DNA of 64,000 nucleotides from Sclerodactyla briareus (taxonomy: Eukaryota; Echinodermata; Holothuroidea; Dendrochirotida; Sclerodactylidae). Position numbers and translations under genes: made by a program. The notes under the pieces are model-generated. The model was not told the DNA's origin. It ran no database searches and worked only from the letters and a program-made list of their open reading frames with translations. Where the stretch lies: assembly GCA_026419785.1 (NCBI GenBank), contig JAODTK010003198.1, forward strand, positions 124,001 through 188,000. Direction: 5' to 3'. This document shows positions 23,246 through 38,200 of the stretch, in pieces; the stretch's first letter is position 1, and each line of letters opens with the position of its first letter.

Positions 23246-26200
23246 GTGAACAGGACTGAGGTCTTGGCAGTGACGTCGAGAAATACTGCAAGTAGTGGTG
23301 GTCAAGTTTGCCACGGGGGCTGAGCTGGCTGATTGATTATAAGGTGAGAGAGCAGAGGAGTGCACTCCTTATACCAGGATTAACAATGTCAGTTACAAAT
23401 TCACTCTGGTTACAGAACTGACGTGGGGCATGACAGTAATGTATATAACACGAATAAGTATTTGAGCTTGATATTACGGTGGCTGAATGAAGCATGCCAT
23501 TGACCTCTGATCAGTACACTGGCTGTGAAGCTGAATAAAGCATGCCATTGACCTCTGATCAGTACACTGGTTGTGAAGCTGAATGAAGCATGCATTGACC
23601 TATGATCAGTACACTGGTTGTGAAGCTAAATGAAGCATGCCATTGACCTCTGATCAGTACACTGGTGTGAAGCTGAATGAACATGCCATTGACCTCTGAT
23701 CAGTACACTGGTTGTGAAGCGAATGAAGCATGCCATGACCTCTGATCAGTACATGGTTGTGAAGCTGAATGAAGCATGCCATGACCTCTGATCAGTACAC
23801 TGGTTGTGAAGCTGAATGAAGCATGCCATGACCTCTGATCAGTACATGGTTGTGAAGCTGAATGAAGCATGCCATGACCTCTGATCAGTACACTGGTTGT
23901 GAAGCTGAATGAAGCATGCCTTTGACCTCTGATCAGTACACTGGCTGTGAAGCTGAATAAAGCATGCCATTGAACCTCTGATCAGTACACTGGTTGTGAA
24001 GCTGAATGAAGCATGCCATTGACCTCTGATTAGTACACTGGCTGTGAAGCTGATTTAAGCATGCCTTTGACCTCTGATCATTACACTGGCTGTGAAGCTG
24101 AATGAAGCCTGCCATTGACCTCTGATCATTACACTGGCTGTGAAGCTGAATGAAGCATGCCTTTGACCGACTGATCAGTACACTGTGTTGTGGAAGAATG
24201 ACAACGAGTTGGACATTGTGTGATTGACAGGGAACAGTGATGTGTGGGGGTTTAGGGGCATTTGGATTTCACAAACAGCCACGTAGGACATAATGTTTTC
24301 CACATTGTAGACCACGTTGCCGACCGTCGCCGTGTTTTACGATTGCGCCTTCGAATATTGACAGTGAAATTCTAAATTTCAGTGTTCAGTCTTGTTGAAT
24401 GATGCAATGTTGCTGGGTCCAAGTTCACGTCGTAGGGGCAGCATGAAAAGAGAGTGACTCCGTTGTAGATCAAACATAGTATGGGCCAAACTGAGTGAGG
24501 TTGCTATGAGGTTGCTTGCGGATTGCATGCGCAATAGGTTGAACATTACGTCATACGTTTCTGTCGCTGTCATGAAATCTAAAGCTCCCTATTAACAGGA
24601 ATGTGCCGCGTGACATCTGCGGACCTGTAACAAAGTTGAAATAGAGCATGGCTGGGACACCTGTAATGAAGCTGACATAGAGCATGGTGAGACACCTGTA
24701 ATGAAGTGACATAGAGCATGGCTGTGACACCTGTAATGAAGTGACATAGAGCATGGCTGTGATACCTGTAATGAAGTTGACATAGAGCAGGGCTGAGACA
24801 CCTTAATGAAGCTGACATAGAGCATGACTGTAACACCTGTAACAAAGTTGACATAAAGCATGGCTGTAACACCTTTAACAAAGTTGACATGGAGCATGGC
24901 TGTGATTCCTGTAATGAAGTGACATAGAGCAGGCTGTAACACCTGTAATGAAGCTGACATAGAGCATTGCTGTAACACCTGTAACGAAGTTGACATAGAG
25001 CATGGCTGTGATTCCTGTAATGAAGTTGACATAAGAGCATGGCTAAGACACTTTTAATGAAGCTGACATACAGCATGGCTGTAACACCTGTAACAAAGTT
25101 GACATAAGAGCATGGCTGTAACACCTGTAACAAAGTTGACATAGAGGCATGGCTGAGACACCTGTAACAAAGTTGACATAGATCATGTTTGAGACACCTG
25201 TAATGAGCTGACATAGAGCCTGGCTGTAACACCTGTAACAAAGTTGAAATAGAGCATGGCTGAGACACTTGTAATGAAGCTGAAATAGAGCATGGCTGTA
25301 ACACCTGTAACAAAGTTTACATAAGAGCATGGATGTAACACCTGTAATGAAGTTGGACATAGAGCATGCTGTAACACCTGTAACAAAGTTGACATAGAGC
25401 ATTGCTGTGATACCAGTAATGAAGTTGACATGAGAGCATGGCTGTAACACCTGTAATGAAGGTGACATAGAGCATGGCTGTAACACCGGTAATGAAGGTG
25501 ACATAGAGCAAGGATGTAACACTTGTAATGAAGTTGACATGGAGCATGGCTGTGATACCTGAATGAAGTTGACATAGAGCATTGCTGTGACACCTGTAAT
25601 GAAGTTGACATAGCGCATGGCTGTGATACCTGTAATGAAGTTGAATAGAGCATGGCTGAGACACTTGGAATGAAGTTGAATAGAGCATGGCTGTGATACT
25701 TGTAATGAAGTGACATAGAGCATTGCTGTGACAACCTGTAATGAAGTTGGACATAGAGCATGGCTGTGATACCTGTAATGAAGTTGACATAGAGCATGGA
25801 TGTAACACCTGTAACAAAGTTGACATAGAGCATGGCCTGTAACACCTGTAACAAAGTTGAAATAGAGCATGGCTGTGATTCCTGTAATGAAGTGACATAG
25901 AGCATGGCTGATACACCTGTAATGAAGTTGACATAGAGCATGGCTGTGTAACACCTGTAATGAAGTTGACATAAGAGCATGGCTGTAACACCTGTAATGA
26001 AGTGACATAGAGCATGGCTGAAACACCTGTAACAAAGTTGACATAAAGCATGGCTGAGACACTGTAATGAAGCTGAAATAGAGCATTGCTGTAACACCTG
26101 TATGAAGCTGACATAGAGCATGCTGTGACACCTGTAATGAAGTTGACATAGAGCATGGCTGTGATTCCTGTAATGAAGTTGACATAAGAGCATGGCTGTA

Positions 26201-29200
26201 ACACTTGTAATGAAGCTGACTAGAGCATGGCTGTAACACCTGTAACAAAGTTGACATAAGAGCATGGCTGTAACACCTGTAACAAAGTTGACATAGAGGC
26301 ATGGCTGAGACACCTGTAACAAAGTTGACATAGATCATGTTTGAGACACCTGTAATGAGCTGACATAGAGCCTGGCTGTAACACCTGTAACAAAGTTGAA
26401 ATAGAGCATGGCTGAGACACTTGTAATGAAGCTGACCTAGAGCATGGCTGTAACACCTGTAACAAAGTTTACATAAGAGCATGGATGTAACACCTGTAAT
26501 GAAGTTGACATAGAGCATGGCTGTAACACCTGTAACAAAGTTGACATAGAGCATGGCTGTGATACCTGTAATGAAGTTGACATGAGAGCATGGCTGTAAC
26601 ACCTGTAATGAAGGTGACATAGAGCATGGCTGTAACACCGGTAATGAAGGTGACATAGAGCAAGGATGTAACACTTGTAATGAAGCTGACATAGAAGCAT
26701 GGCTGTGACACCTGTAACAAAGTTGAAATAGAGCATGGCTGTGACACCTGTAATGAAGTTGACATAGCGCATGGCTGTGATACCTGTATGAAGTTGACAT
26801 AGAGCATGGCTGAAACACCTGTAATGAAGTTGACATAGCGCATGGCTGTGATACTTGTAATGAAGTTGACATGAGAGCATGGCTGTAACACCTGTAATGA
26901 AGTTGACATAGCGCATGGCTGTGATACTTGTAATGAAGCTGACATAGAGCATGACTGTAACACCTGTAACAAAGTTGAAATAGAGCATGGCTGTAACACT
27001 TGTAATGAAGTTGACATGAGCATGGCTGTAACACCTGTAATGAAGTTGACATAGAGCAGGCTGTAACACCTGTATGAAGTTGACATAGAGCCTGGCTGTA
27101 ACACCTGTAATGAAGTGGACATAGAGCATGGCTGTGATACCTGTAATGAAGTTGACATAGGAGCATGGCTGAGACACTGTAATGAAGTTGAACATAGAGC
27201 ATGGCTGTAACACCTGTATGAATTGACATAGAGCATGGCTGTGATACCTGTATGAATTGACATAGAGCCTGGCTGTAACACCTGTAACAAAGTTGACATA
27301 AAGCATGGCTGAGACACCTGTAATGAAGCGGACATAGAGCATGGCTGTGACACCTGTAATGAAGCTGACATAGAGCATTGCGTGGACACCTGTAATGAAG
27401 CTGACATAGAGCATGGCTGAGACACCTGTAAGGAGCTGAAATAGAGCATGGCTGAACACCTGTAATGAGCTGACATAGAGCATTGCTGAGACACTGTAAT
27501 GAAGCTGAAATAGAGCATTGCTGTGACACCTGTAATGAAGTTGACATAAGCATGGCTGTAACACCTGTAACAAAGTTGAAATAGAGCATGGCTGAGACAC
27601 TTGGAATGAAGCTGACATAGAGCATGGCTTGTAACACCTGTAATGAAGCTGAAATAGAGCATTGCTGTGACACCTGTAATGAAGTGACATAGAGCATGGC
27701 TGTAACACCGGTAATGAAGCTGCATAGAGCATGGCTGAGACACCTGTAATTGAAGCGGACATAGAGCATGGCTGAGACACCTGTAATGAAGCTGAAATAG
27801 AGCATTGCTGTAACACCTGTAATGAAGCTGACCTAGAGCATGGCTGAAACACCTGTAATTAAGTTGACGTAGAGCATGGCTGTAACACTTGTAATGAAGC
27901 TGACATAGAGCATTGCTGTGACACCTGTAATGAAGTTGACATGGAGCATGGCTGAGACACTGTAATGGAGCTGAAATAGAGCATTGCTGTGACACCTGTA
28001 ATGGAGCTGACAGAGTGTTATTCAGCTCTTTAACATAGAATGGCTGTCAGTTAGGAATTGAGATTTAAGAGGGACATGGACCAGGCAGTAAGTGATAGTT
28101 GTGAAGCATGGTACAGATGTGCATAGAGAGTCTGATGATATGTAGATCAAGTTTGTTGACTAAAGATTAGTAATTTGTTGATATTGCCCAGGCATATCAT
28201 GAAAACCCCAGCGTTCCTAAGAAAAAACATTTTTCTTGTTCTCAAACGTTTGTCAATTAGTTTTGTGTATTGTGATTTTTTTTAAAGCTGATCATGGAGG
28301 CAAGTCAGAGTATTACATGCAAATTGTAATGGCATGACTCTTAGACTGCATGTCTAATTTTCTTCACAAAAAAAAGGTTGAAAAGAGGAAAAGTGAGCAT
28401 ATGAAGCTTGAGCTAAAAATACCATTACCATTGTGCAGCAATGGTTGTGACATTACAACTTCTCTGATGTAGTTAGATGTCTAACTGGTGTTAGTTACGA
28501 GCATTGAAATGTTTTGGGACACTTTCATTCAGGCCAAGAGTTCCACAAATGAGACTAGAAAGAAACCCTGTCTAAACATGAACTTCTGCCCTCTGTTCCC
28601 TCTCTTTGTAGATCCCATTACTGGTGGCTTAAAATCCGGCACAGCTTGTGTGTTGCTACATCATCCCCTACCATGCCAGCGATGACAGTTCTGCAACGCT
28701 GTAAATCAATTCGTCATCTCTGCACTTGGTAAGAACCAGCCATGAGGGTCTTGGTGTTTACAAAGCCACCTTCCAGCATAGGGTACTCCTATCAGAGAGT
28801 GTATGGACACATCTTACTATCCTACACCAAGCAAAATGGAAGATTGGTCATCCACTTTGTACTCCCAAATGGTATTACAGTAATATACTTGTTTTGTCAT
28901 TTTAATAGCCCTCAAACTGGACATGCTAGTTATATTTGATTTGAATTCTACAGGTTCAGAAAGCCAAGTAGGTTCATTCAGGGACCCTGGATGTACTGAT
29001 CGTAGAGGAGCAACGGCGTAACTTCTCGACCAGTGCTCAGATAATATGGAGGCATCCTCCTCCCGGACCGCCATTTAACAGCCCGATGGAAGGACAATCA
29101 GTGACTCCAGGAGCCGACCCACTTTCTCGAAACTGGAGGAGCCAGGGGGGGAAGGTTCAAGTCAACGTGACAGCTCACAGGCGGCCGACAAGACTTATCG

Positions 29201-32200
29201 TTAATATGCGATATCAAGCCCTGATAACCCCAGTCTACTGTATTACAAAAGCGGAACTTTGAAGTGAAAAATTAGACCTCGCCAATCGCGACTGCAAGTA
29301 CATCCACCTAAGGGAAAATGCAGTGACTGCTGGAATTTGGACTTCTTGCAAAGCATCACTGATATGGATATGAGGGCCTTTCCTTCTAATATTTCGTAAG
29401 TGTTTCCAAAGTTACCACCAAGAGGGGGTCATTGCCTCAAGCTTTGTGGTGAACGCTGTAGATTGACATTCGGAAATATTTCTTCTCCCGGAGAGCTATT
29501 AATGAGTGGAATAGCCTTCCTGGAGATGTTGTTCTGTCTAAGAGTGTGAATGCATTCATGATTTATTTTTTTCAGGAATTGTGGCGAACATCTTTAAGGC
29601 ATCCTCCCAACAGTCTTATTAGACTTGCAAACAGGCAAAGAAAATATAATTTCAAGCATATTTGTAGCGCAATAGCGCCATCCCTCGCTCAGTTGTTGAG
29701 GTTTTCCCATGTAATTTTTTGGGGGCATAAGCATTTTTTGTCCAAATTTGAGAATAAAATGTGCATGCCTACTGAGTTGTATTGTTGGAAAATCTCATAA
29801 GAGATCAATATCCTGGTATATTGAAACATCCCAATAATTTTGTCATAAATTCTATATCCAAGGATTTGCATTGATCTTTGAGACAGTTAAAATGAGTTAT
29901 CAGATCATTGGGAGAAAATCACATTAAATCATGTTACCTGGACCATGTGGTCAATGGGGAAGGGGGGGGGGCATCGCACAGGTTATAAATAAGTTCACAG
30001 TATCTACCAACTTTGTTTCTACAAGATATCAAATGGAACTGTTGCCAGAAAAATCAGACCTATAACAGTTACCCAGAGGCCTGCTGGGACAATGTGAGGA
30101 AATGTTTCTAGATAAAAAACTAAGTGTTATTTTCGTGCCCACGGGAGCTATCCAGGTTCAAGTCGGTGGGCCTATAGGTGACAGACATATTGAATACCAT
30201 GCAATAAAACATGAATTGCAACATTGCCCGTAAATGTGTTACAGGAAATATCTCGGTTAGTTTATCACCAACACTGCAGACATTGACACCTTGGACTAAC
30301 ATTGCTTTTATGGATTATTATAATGATGCCATAAATAAGAAGAGCCCTGAAACAGCATGAAATGTTGTTTTTTACAGCTCCACCTCATAACATATGCGGA
30401 TGAATAAACCCCAAATATATATTTGTCAGGTTTACGATCACAGTGTGGTTCTTGTGAAGTTCCTGTCCCTAAATCCTAATAATAAAGTGTTGTTTATTAT
30501 CAGGATATAAAATGGAGGGTATTGTTCCAATGCAAAAAACACGTGTAACAATTAGTTAACATAACTTTGTGGAATCACGTGCTAAAAGTGGCAAGCAAAA
30601 CAGTGTAAATATGCCTGCCTGTCACAGCTTATCCTAACCCCCATGGTGAGAGACTGCCCCCACCTGTAGGGACATTACTTATAGGATTTTAGTGGCAGCG
30701 TCATAAACGTCAGTTTTGTAGCTGGAGAAATGTACAACAGGTGTACGGCCTCTTTATATAGCATATTTATTGGTGACAATTCTGGGTACAGGAGGCTGAA
30801 TGGTATATCATTGTCTTGAACTTTGAGCTTAGTGAATTTACAAATGAAAAAACACTCTTCCCTGGATGTTCCTAATTTTCAGGATGAACAGCTCAAAAGA
30901 AATCACACCTCTCTTTTCCCACTATTCATTTTAAGTTGCCTATTGGTGTAATTAGCCAACCCTTCACAATGTCGTTATGATGAATTATATAACTTTGTGT
31001 GCATGATTCCTTTTTGCTGATTGGTGTCTCTGGAAGGAATACAACCCGTCGGTCAATAATATACTGGCCCATGGCTAATATGGAGAACGCTACACTCCCT
31101 ACATAGCAGATGCCTGTCTTGTTAATGACTCAGTGATTATAACTGAAAAAAGTTGCTTCTATTCATTCATAGATATATATGCGTCTGAATTGCTTTCTTT
31201 TTTACAAAGTTCTAATAACATGATTAACACTATTTCACCATACTGAGACTACACAAAGTAAATCACACCACCAACACATATTTAAGTAAAATCCAAAACT
31301 ACAGAACATGGATGTTGTATGAGTCATTCAGTGAAGCACTGAATATTTGTAGAATTCATTCATGTAATATGATTGGGTGCTGTCTGAAATTGTACAGATA
31401 CACTGTAAGTCATTGGTTGATGCATGTAATGTCTGGGGGCCTCATAAAATGGAACTGTTACACTACACAACATAGGTGTTGTATGCCTCAATCGTACTGT
31501 AAGTCGTTCGGTGAAGCACTGCATATTCATAGAATTGATTCATGTAAAATGGCTGGGTGCCTCAAAAAAATGGACAGATACACTGCCCAACATACTGGCT
31601 GTACGAGTCATTCAGTGAAGCACTGCATATATTTATAGAATTGATTTATGTAGTATGACTAGGTGCTTCATAAAAGGAAACCATACACTGCACAACATAG
31701 GTGTTGAAAGAGTCACTTGGTGAAGCTACGCATATTCATTTTAAAAAGTGATCTACGTAGTATCGCTGGGTGCCTCATAAAATGAACGGATACACTGCCC
31801 AACATACTGGCTGTACGAGTCATTCAGTGAAGCACTGCATATTCATAGAAATGATTTTTGATTCCCTGAAGAAGTCAAAGGAATCTATGCAGTCATGTCA
31901 GTGCGGTCTGTGTGTATGTGTTTTGTGTGTATGTATGTGATGCCCGGCTTGTAAACACGATAACTTGCTAACTGGATCCCACCTGGATGGATGAAGCTCA
32001 TACTTGGTATGTGTGTTCCCCTGATGAGTTCATGAACCCTATTGTTTTGGGGTCAGGTCAGAGGTCAAAGTCTGAAAACCTTGTGAAAATGATAAGTCTA
32101 GAATGACTGGTCTGATCAAGTTGAATTGGTGCGTTTGTAACAGGTGTAAACGAGGACGTTCGTCTGATTTTCCACCGTGTAACCGAGTACACACCTGTAA

Positions 32201-35200
32201 TGGGGAAAGTCCTCGTTTCAATATATGCTAGGGTGATTGCAATCAACGTAAAAATGCATATAAACAAGATCCTCGGTTGGCGGTCTATAGTCAGGCCTTG
32301 TGTGTCCCCGTTTGATATTGAAATACATGTTGTGTGTCCACGGTTGCAGGTGTGTCCACGGTTCCATAGTGTACAGCATACACACTTGTCCTCGATTGCA
32401 TAGTTGAACACATACCGCCCTCGTTTGCCGTCGTAACATGTAACGTGTGTATAGCTTTCTTATGGGAAGTATAGGAAACCTAATGTTTTTGGTTCAGGTC
32501 TGGGGTGAATTATGGTCAAAAATGGAAAATTTGTGAAAAGACGATTTTTTTGGCCAATCTTAGCTTGTAAACACGATAACTGGACGCCACTTGGACGGAT
32601 GAAGCTCATACTTGGTATGTGTGTTCCCCATGATGAGTACATGACCCTATTGTTTTGGGTCAGGTCAGAGGTCATCTGCATTAGCATGAAATCAACATTG
32701 TTGTTTTGGTCAGTTTGAAGTTGTTTTGTTAGTGAGTTTTTTGAGACCAGTAATCCAAGGAGAAGACAAGTTATCAAACGAGCATTGTATGAACAAGGTA
32801 ATTTTTGACACCTGCGATTGAGACAACTTGATTGCGATGTAAGAATACAAGTCTGGAAACTAACCTTTTTTTGTCTCACCTGAACAAAGTTCAGGGAGAG
32901 ACTTAGCAATCACTTTGTTGTGTTGTGGCGGTGTGGTATGTGTGTGTGTTTGTATTGTATGTGTGTCCTACTTTCTCGTTAGCAGGATTTCTCTGAAACA
33001 GTAAGACCGATTTAGATGGAATTTTTCTATGTAGTATCGGGATTGGGTGTACACCATCTGATTCAAGATATTTTACAAACATATTAGCAGAGTTAGTGTG
33101 ATCATTGCTAATAGTCATCTCAAATTCATCAATGTTTTCAAGTTTGTGATTTGTACCAAAGAGAATCAATTCAGTTTCCTCAACATTGTGAGGCACTTGT
33201 TTTGAGTCAGATTGTTTTGCTCCTTTTTTTTTTTGACTGAGAAAATACCCCAAACAGATCGAGATGAAAAGTCCCATTATTGAGAGTTGAATTATAAAGT
33301 TTCATGTGAATATTTTCTTGATTTGGGTTACAAGAGGCCTCTTATGCTTGCTCTGAAACCCCTGTATGGGATGGATTAGAGCAATGTCTTTAATAACATA
33401 GAGGTTTGTGCAACTTACCATACATTAATATGCCATATCTAAATGTATGAAGTTCATGCTTGGTATGTTTTTTCTCCATTATGAGCACATGACTATTGTT
33501 TTGGGATCAGGTCAGAAGTCATCTGAAGTCACCAGCAGTCAGTGTCTTGAATTAGTGTGAACATAATGTTTCATATGCAATCATGTTCCTACAGCGCAGA
33601 TTTGGTGTGTAGCTGAGTACATGATTCTCATTGTTTCAATCAGGTCAAAGGTCAAGGCAGGTCAAAGTCTGAAAATCTTGTCAACATATAAGTCTAAGAA
33701 CGCCTCAGTCAATGAGTAATAACGTGGTATGTAACATTCTCATTGGAATCACATGACCCCATTGTTTTTTAGTGTAGACCAGGGGTCATTTTGAGGGAGA
33801 GTTTTATTTTTATATTTCAGGTAATTGTAGCATGTAGTTTTCAACACAATAACTCCACTTAATTCACCTAGATGCTTGGTACATGGGTTTCCCATAAGTA
33901 AGAAGTACATGAAGTTGACAGTGCCTAGCTCCTGGTCAGGAATCAGGATGAGAATCAGTCAAGAAACCACTGAGCCACTGGCTTTCTGATTTTGGACTAT
34001 TGACTATGGAATTGAACTTGAAGCCTAACTTTGTTATCGTGAGAACTGACTCCTGTGCAGCATCGACCAGGTGAATTTTGAGACAATTCTTCTTGTCTCT
34101 GGGAATAGAACCAAGGGGATATTGAACTAGCCTATGTTGAGTCTACTCGGGACCTTCCCTGAAGATTGTTCGACTTTACCTCGTTCATTTTCTTGGAAGT
34201 CAGGCCAATGTGATGTTCACTGCATGTGCTGGCTGCACATGTCATGTCATTCTTGGACCCACCCATACCAGTGTGTCACCATAGAGCCATAATGTATGAT
34301 GTAATTACAGTTAAAACAATGATTGGCAGTTAGGGGGTCCCCTAAAGAGTATTGCTGCTCAAAGCATCTGTGGACATACCTACAAACATTTTACCTGTCA
34401 CCTATAAATAACCTGTCCATGGAAGTATCATGTCATGATGACTTTATGTAAAACACATGCACTTCATCACACATATTCCTGGTATTTTCGGTTTACGGTT
34501 GTCAAGATGGGGGCATTGTTTAAACTCCCATCACTTTGTGATGTCTTTATTCTTGGTGTGGCATACCAGGTTATATATGAGCAGCTCTAATGTGTCCGTC
34601 ACGTTTATTTTTTAGTGTATAAACTTCCTATCTACCTGTGTAGCTGGTGGGTGAAACCTGTGTCTGTAAATGGAGCAAATTGGTTGGATTAACAGAGCAT
34701 TCAAACCACCCGAGAGTGATAGTTGAAAACCTATGGTTTTGTTGTCAGATTATTTCCAACTTATTTGTAATATACAGACCACTTATCCGTCATCATGATT
34801 TCAAGAGACTAGTGGCCCTATTTCATGTACTTTTGTTCAATTTGTTATATATTTGAAAAAAATTATGATATAGGATTTGAAGCAAATTAAAACACCTCAT
34901 GATAAAGTTTGCAGTTTTTCATGCGCCTCTTCTCTCTCGAAGTCTGGCTTCATTCCTCAATAAGGTTCGAGAACGTGCTTCCAATCACTTTTTTCCACTC
35001 TAAAGACACTTTATGAGGACAATAGAAAATACCGAGGCAGAGTATCAACCAACTGAAAGTTGAACTCATAGCAAAAAACCAAGAGATATTATATATATAT
35101 ATATATATCCATGGATGAGTCTCAACTAATGTTTCATTTGATTCTTTAAGAATGTACATCAAGTTATTATTATGAGCTATAAATCTATTGTAGGGTGTTG

Positions 35201-38200
35201 TTATGAGGTCAATCAGTCACTACCAAGGAGACCAGATGCAAACAATAAAAAAAAGTTGTTTTTTTTTTTGTTCCCCACAATGTGATGTTTATTATTGCCA
35301 GTGTATTCACTGTTTATAAAATCTCCATGGATGTATTTCCTAATGATTCATGCAGATAAACATTACACTAAACAGGCAGGCAATAACCATGTCAAGTTCA
35401 CTATTGCATCAGCTTGGAATTGATCCAAAGACTATATAGGTCAATCATTTGCTACCAAAGATACAAACAGCTGCCAGTATTCATATTAGTCTTCAGTTTA
35501 TTCATATGTATGTATAAAACATCTCCATGATTCCAGTCACATGATAGATGCATAAAAAAAAACTACAATTGAATGTTCAAGAAAGTACATCAAGGAACCA
35601 CCAATAACTTTTTTTTAGGTCTCCAATCCTCCATGAGGTCAATTTCTTGGTCAACAACTGTCAATATTCATATCAGTTTTCCAGTTTATCCATTCACCAG
35701 TACATATCATCTCCAGGAATTCCCAGTATGAGCGATGAATTTATCCAAGTACTTTATATAAGGCTAGTCATTTGATCAACAACTGTCAGTGTTCAAAATA
35801 GTTTCTAGTCTATTCATAACATCTCTAGGGAGACCAGTCTAATCTTGGTCCACCCTGTTCCACTACAGGTGATAATGTGTGTCAGGTAAGCCAAAAACAT
35901 TGGCTATAAATATGTATTTGAAGACTTTATTAGGGTAGTTAGTGGCTACCAAGGACACCGGAAGCAAACAACTGTCAATATTTATGTAGTTTTCTCATAT
36001 CATTGACCCAAGCAGTGCCAATGTTAACCACAATTTCAATTTATTAGCAGTGTCTCTGCATTTTTGAAGACATTCCAGATTCCAGATACCTATGTAATAT
36101 TTACTGCATTCAGTTCAGTGTGAGAAATGTTTTAGTTCTTTCCACTCCTTTTTTCAGAATTGTGTAATCTGTACTTTAAACTTTAAACTTAGAAGAACAC
36201 TATTCCCCTCTGCTTGACATGGTCATCACCCAAATGAATAGCTTTTGGCTGGTTATGTTTTTTTGGGCGAGGTTATTTGGTCCCATTGATGACCAGGTGA
36301 AACATTCTAGAGTGTCCAAGTGAGGTCAAAAGTCACCCAAGGGTCAATTTCGACCACAAAATACTCCTCCTCAGATGATCATAAACGTTTGTCAATATTA
36401 TCCTCGAAAGTCATTCTCCCCATTCAAAACCAATATCCCTTCTGCTCATCTCTGCCCCACCCTCTCCAATTTGGTGGTAGTGTCTGTTAGTATTTTTATC
36501 ACTCATTCATTTCTCATTCATCACCTGCCACAGTCTGTCCAACTGGCATGTTACAAATGACGGATTCACCCATTGGCACATAGTACATCAACCTGATTCC
36601 AGGCTCAAACAAAATTCAGATGATTTACAAAGATGGTTTCCCAGTTTTTTCCTAAACACATGGTCTTGTTATATATATCTTATATATGTTAATAACTTAT
36701 TCAGCCTGTTGACTGTGAAAGGTTCCATTTTTAAAGATGTGTTCGTTCATCAGGTACCTCCCAAACAATAAATCTCTCTGTTGGTACTGCTGTGTTCTCC
36801 CGCTGTGATAAGCACTTGTTCAGACCTCCCTAGCATTGGAACACCTTACCCTTGAAGATATGTTGGGCTATGCCACTTTCGGTTAAACCTGTTGTATTTT
36901 GACAGGTGCACCTGACGTGTCAATAAAAACCCTCAATTTGGCAGATTGGTCCAAATCGCCCAAGATCACGCACATCTAGTTCAGTCTGAATGTTTCAGAG
37001 CTTCATGCCTGTGATCATGTATGGCCTCACTGGTCGAGAGACATCCCCCTCCCCCCTGGGCAATTGGACATTTTAATAGAAGGAAATTTGGGCAGAATAG
37101 GGCTAGGCCTGCAAGTGTTTATCCCTGGGCACCTCATTCCCTGAGCCTGCTGCCACTTATGTCCCGGCTGCAAAGTACAAACTACTGTTTGGACGTCAGT
37201 TCACCACTGTAGGCGCGGATGTATATATTTAAAATCTTGCTTTCCCTTCTTGAATAGTGTCCAGGACATAGCAAGAATAGGCTCGATGTATTTTCTTGCT
37301 GCCATACAAAGTGGTTGAAAGAGGAAATCCATGCTTTCTCAATTTGGGCAGAATTGTAACCAAGGTTAGGATTTTTTTTCGGTTTTGCACATAGATGCGG
37401 AATATGAGGTAGATGAACTGATTAGATTGTTCAGCGTAAACTGAGGGTGAATTTGAAGTTGTCTATTTGCATATTTAACGAAATTCAAAAGTTTTCAATT
37501 TTCATTCAATTTCACGAACGTGAATCTGGTCTACCTTCATTCGCCAAAACTTTCTAACAAGATTTGGGGTCATTCAACGTACCTAATTTGCATTATTCAT
37601 GCAGAATCTTTTAGTTGCTTGGATTTTCATGAAACCTGTGGGTACGGTTTACCTTGAGTTCCAAAATGTCTTTATCATGGATTAAGGGTTAACTGGAAGT
37701 CTTTAACGTGTATAAGTGCCATATTTATTAATAATTTTCAAGTTGGCCGAAATTTTTGTGAAAATTTGTAAATTCCACGAAACCTTACTCCTTTAGTAGA
37801 CCACCATGGCAATAATCAGTCCTTTGGAATTTAAAATTGGTCACTGATTAGTAGGCTGTTTCTGTTAAATGCTAATAACCTAAATTTTTAAGCGAACACA
37901 TGGAATGCTTGTAATTGTTTGCATGGTGACTAATAGAAGTAAACACTGATCGCACACCAGCGAGAACTTGGGCGATCAGCCTTGTTTCTGAGTTGCATCT
38001 GTGTTGACTTGTTACAATACTGACTTGGAGACAGTCTATAATGCAGATAATCCTTCGATCTACCTACATACCCCATGATCGTGAGTATCGTCTGGAATTG
38101 TGGCGGCCAGTGCAATGTTGTGTTGAGTCATTCAGCTATTTTTCCTCACAGCAAATAAAATTTCCACATGAAATCTTCATGAAACACTCAAGCTTGCCCA

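Noticed and set aside
23410-24185. CRISPR-like array (repeats of constant length)
   Set aside because: Copies are contiguous with no unique spacers; it is a minisatellite in a eukaryotic genome.
25043-27805. A 920-codon minus-strand frame, apparently a large repeat protein
   Set aside because: It is the 36-bp minisatellite read in one phase. Other phases are open over the same DNA and indels switch phases freely.
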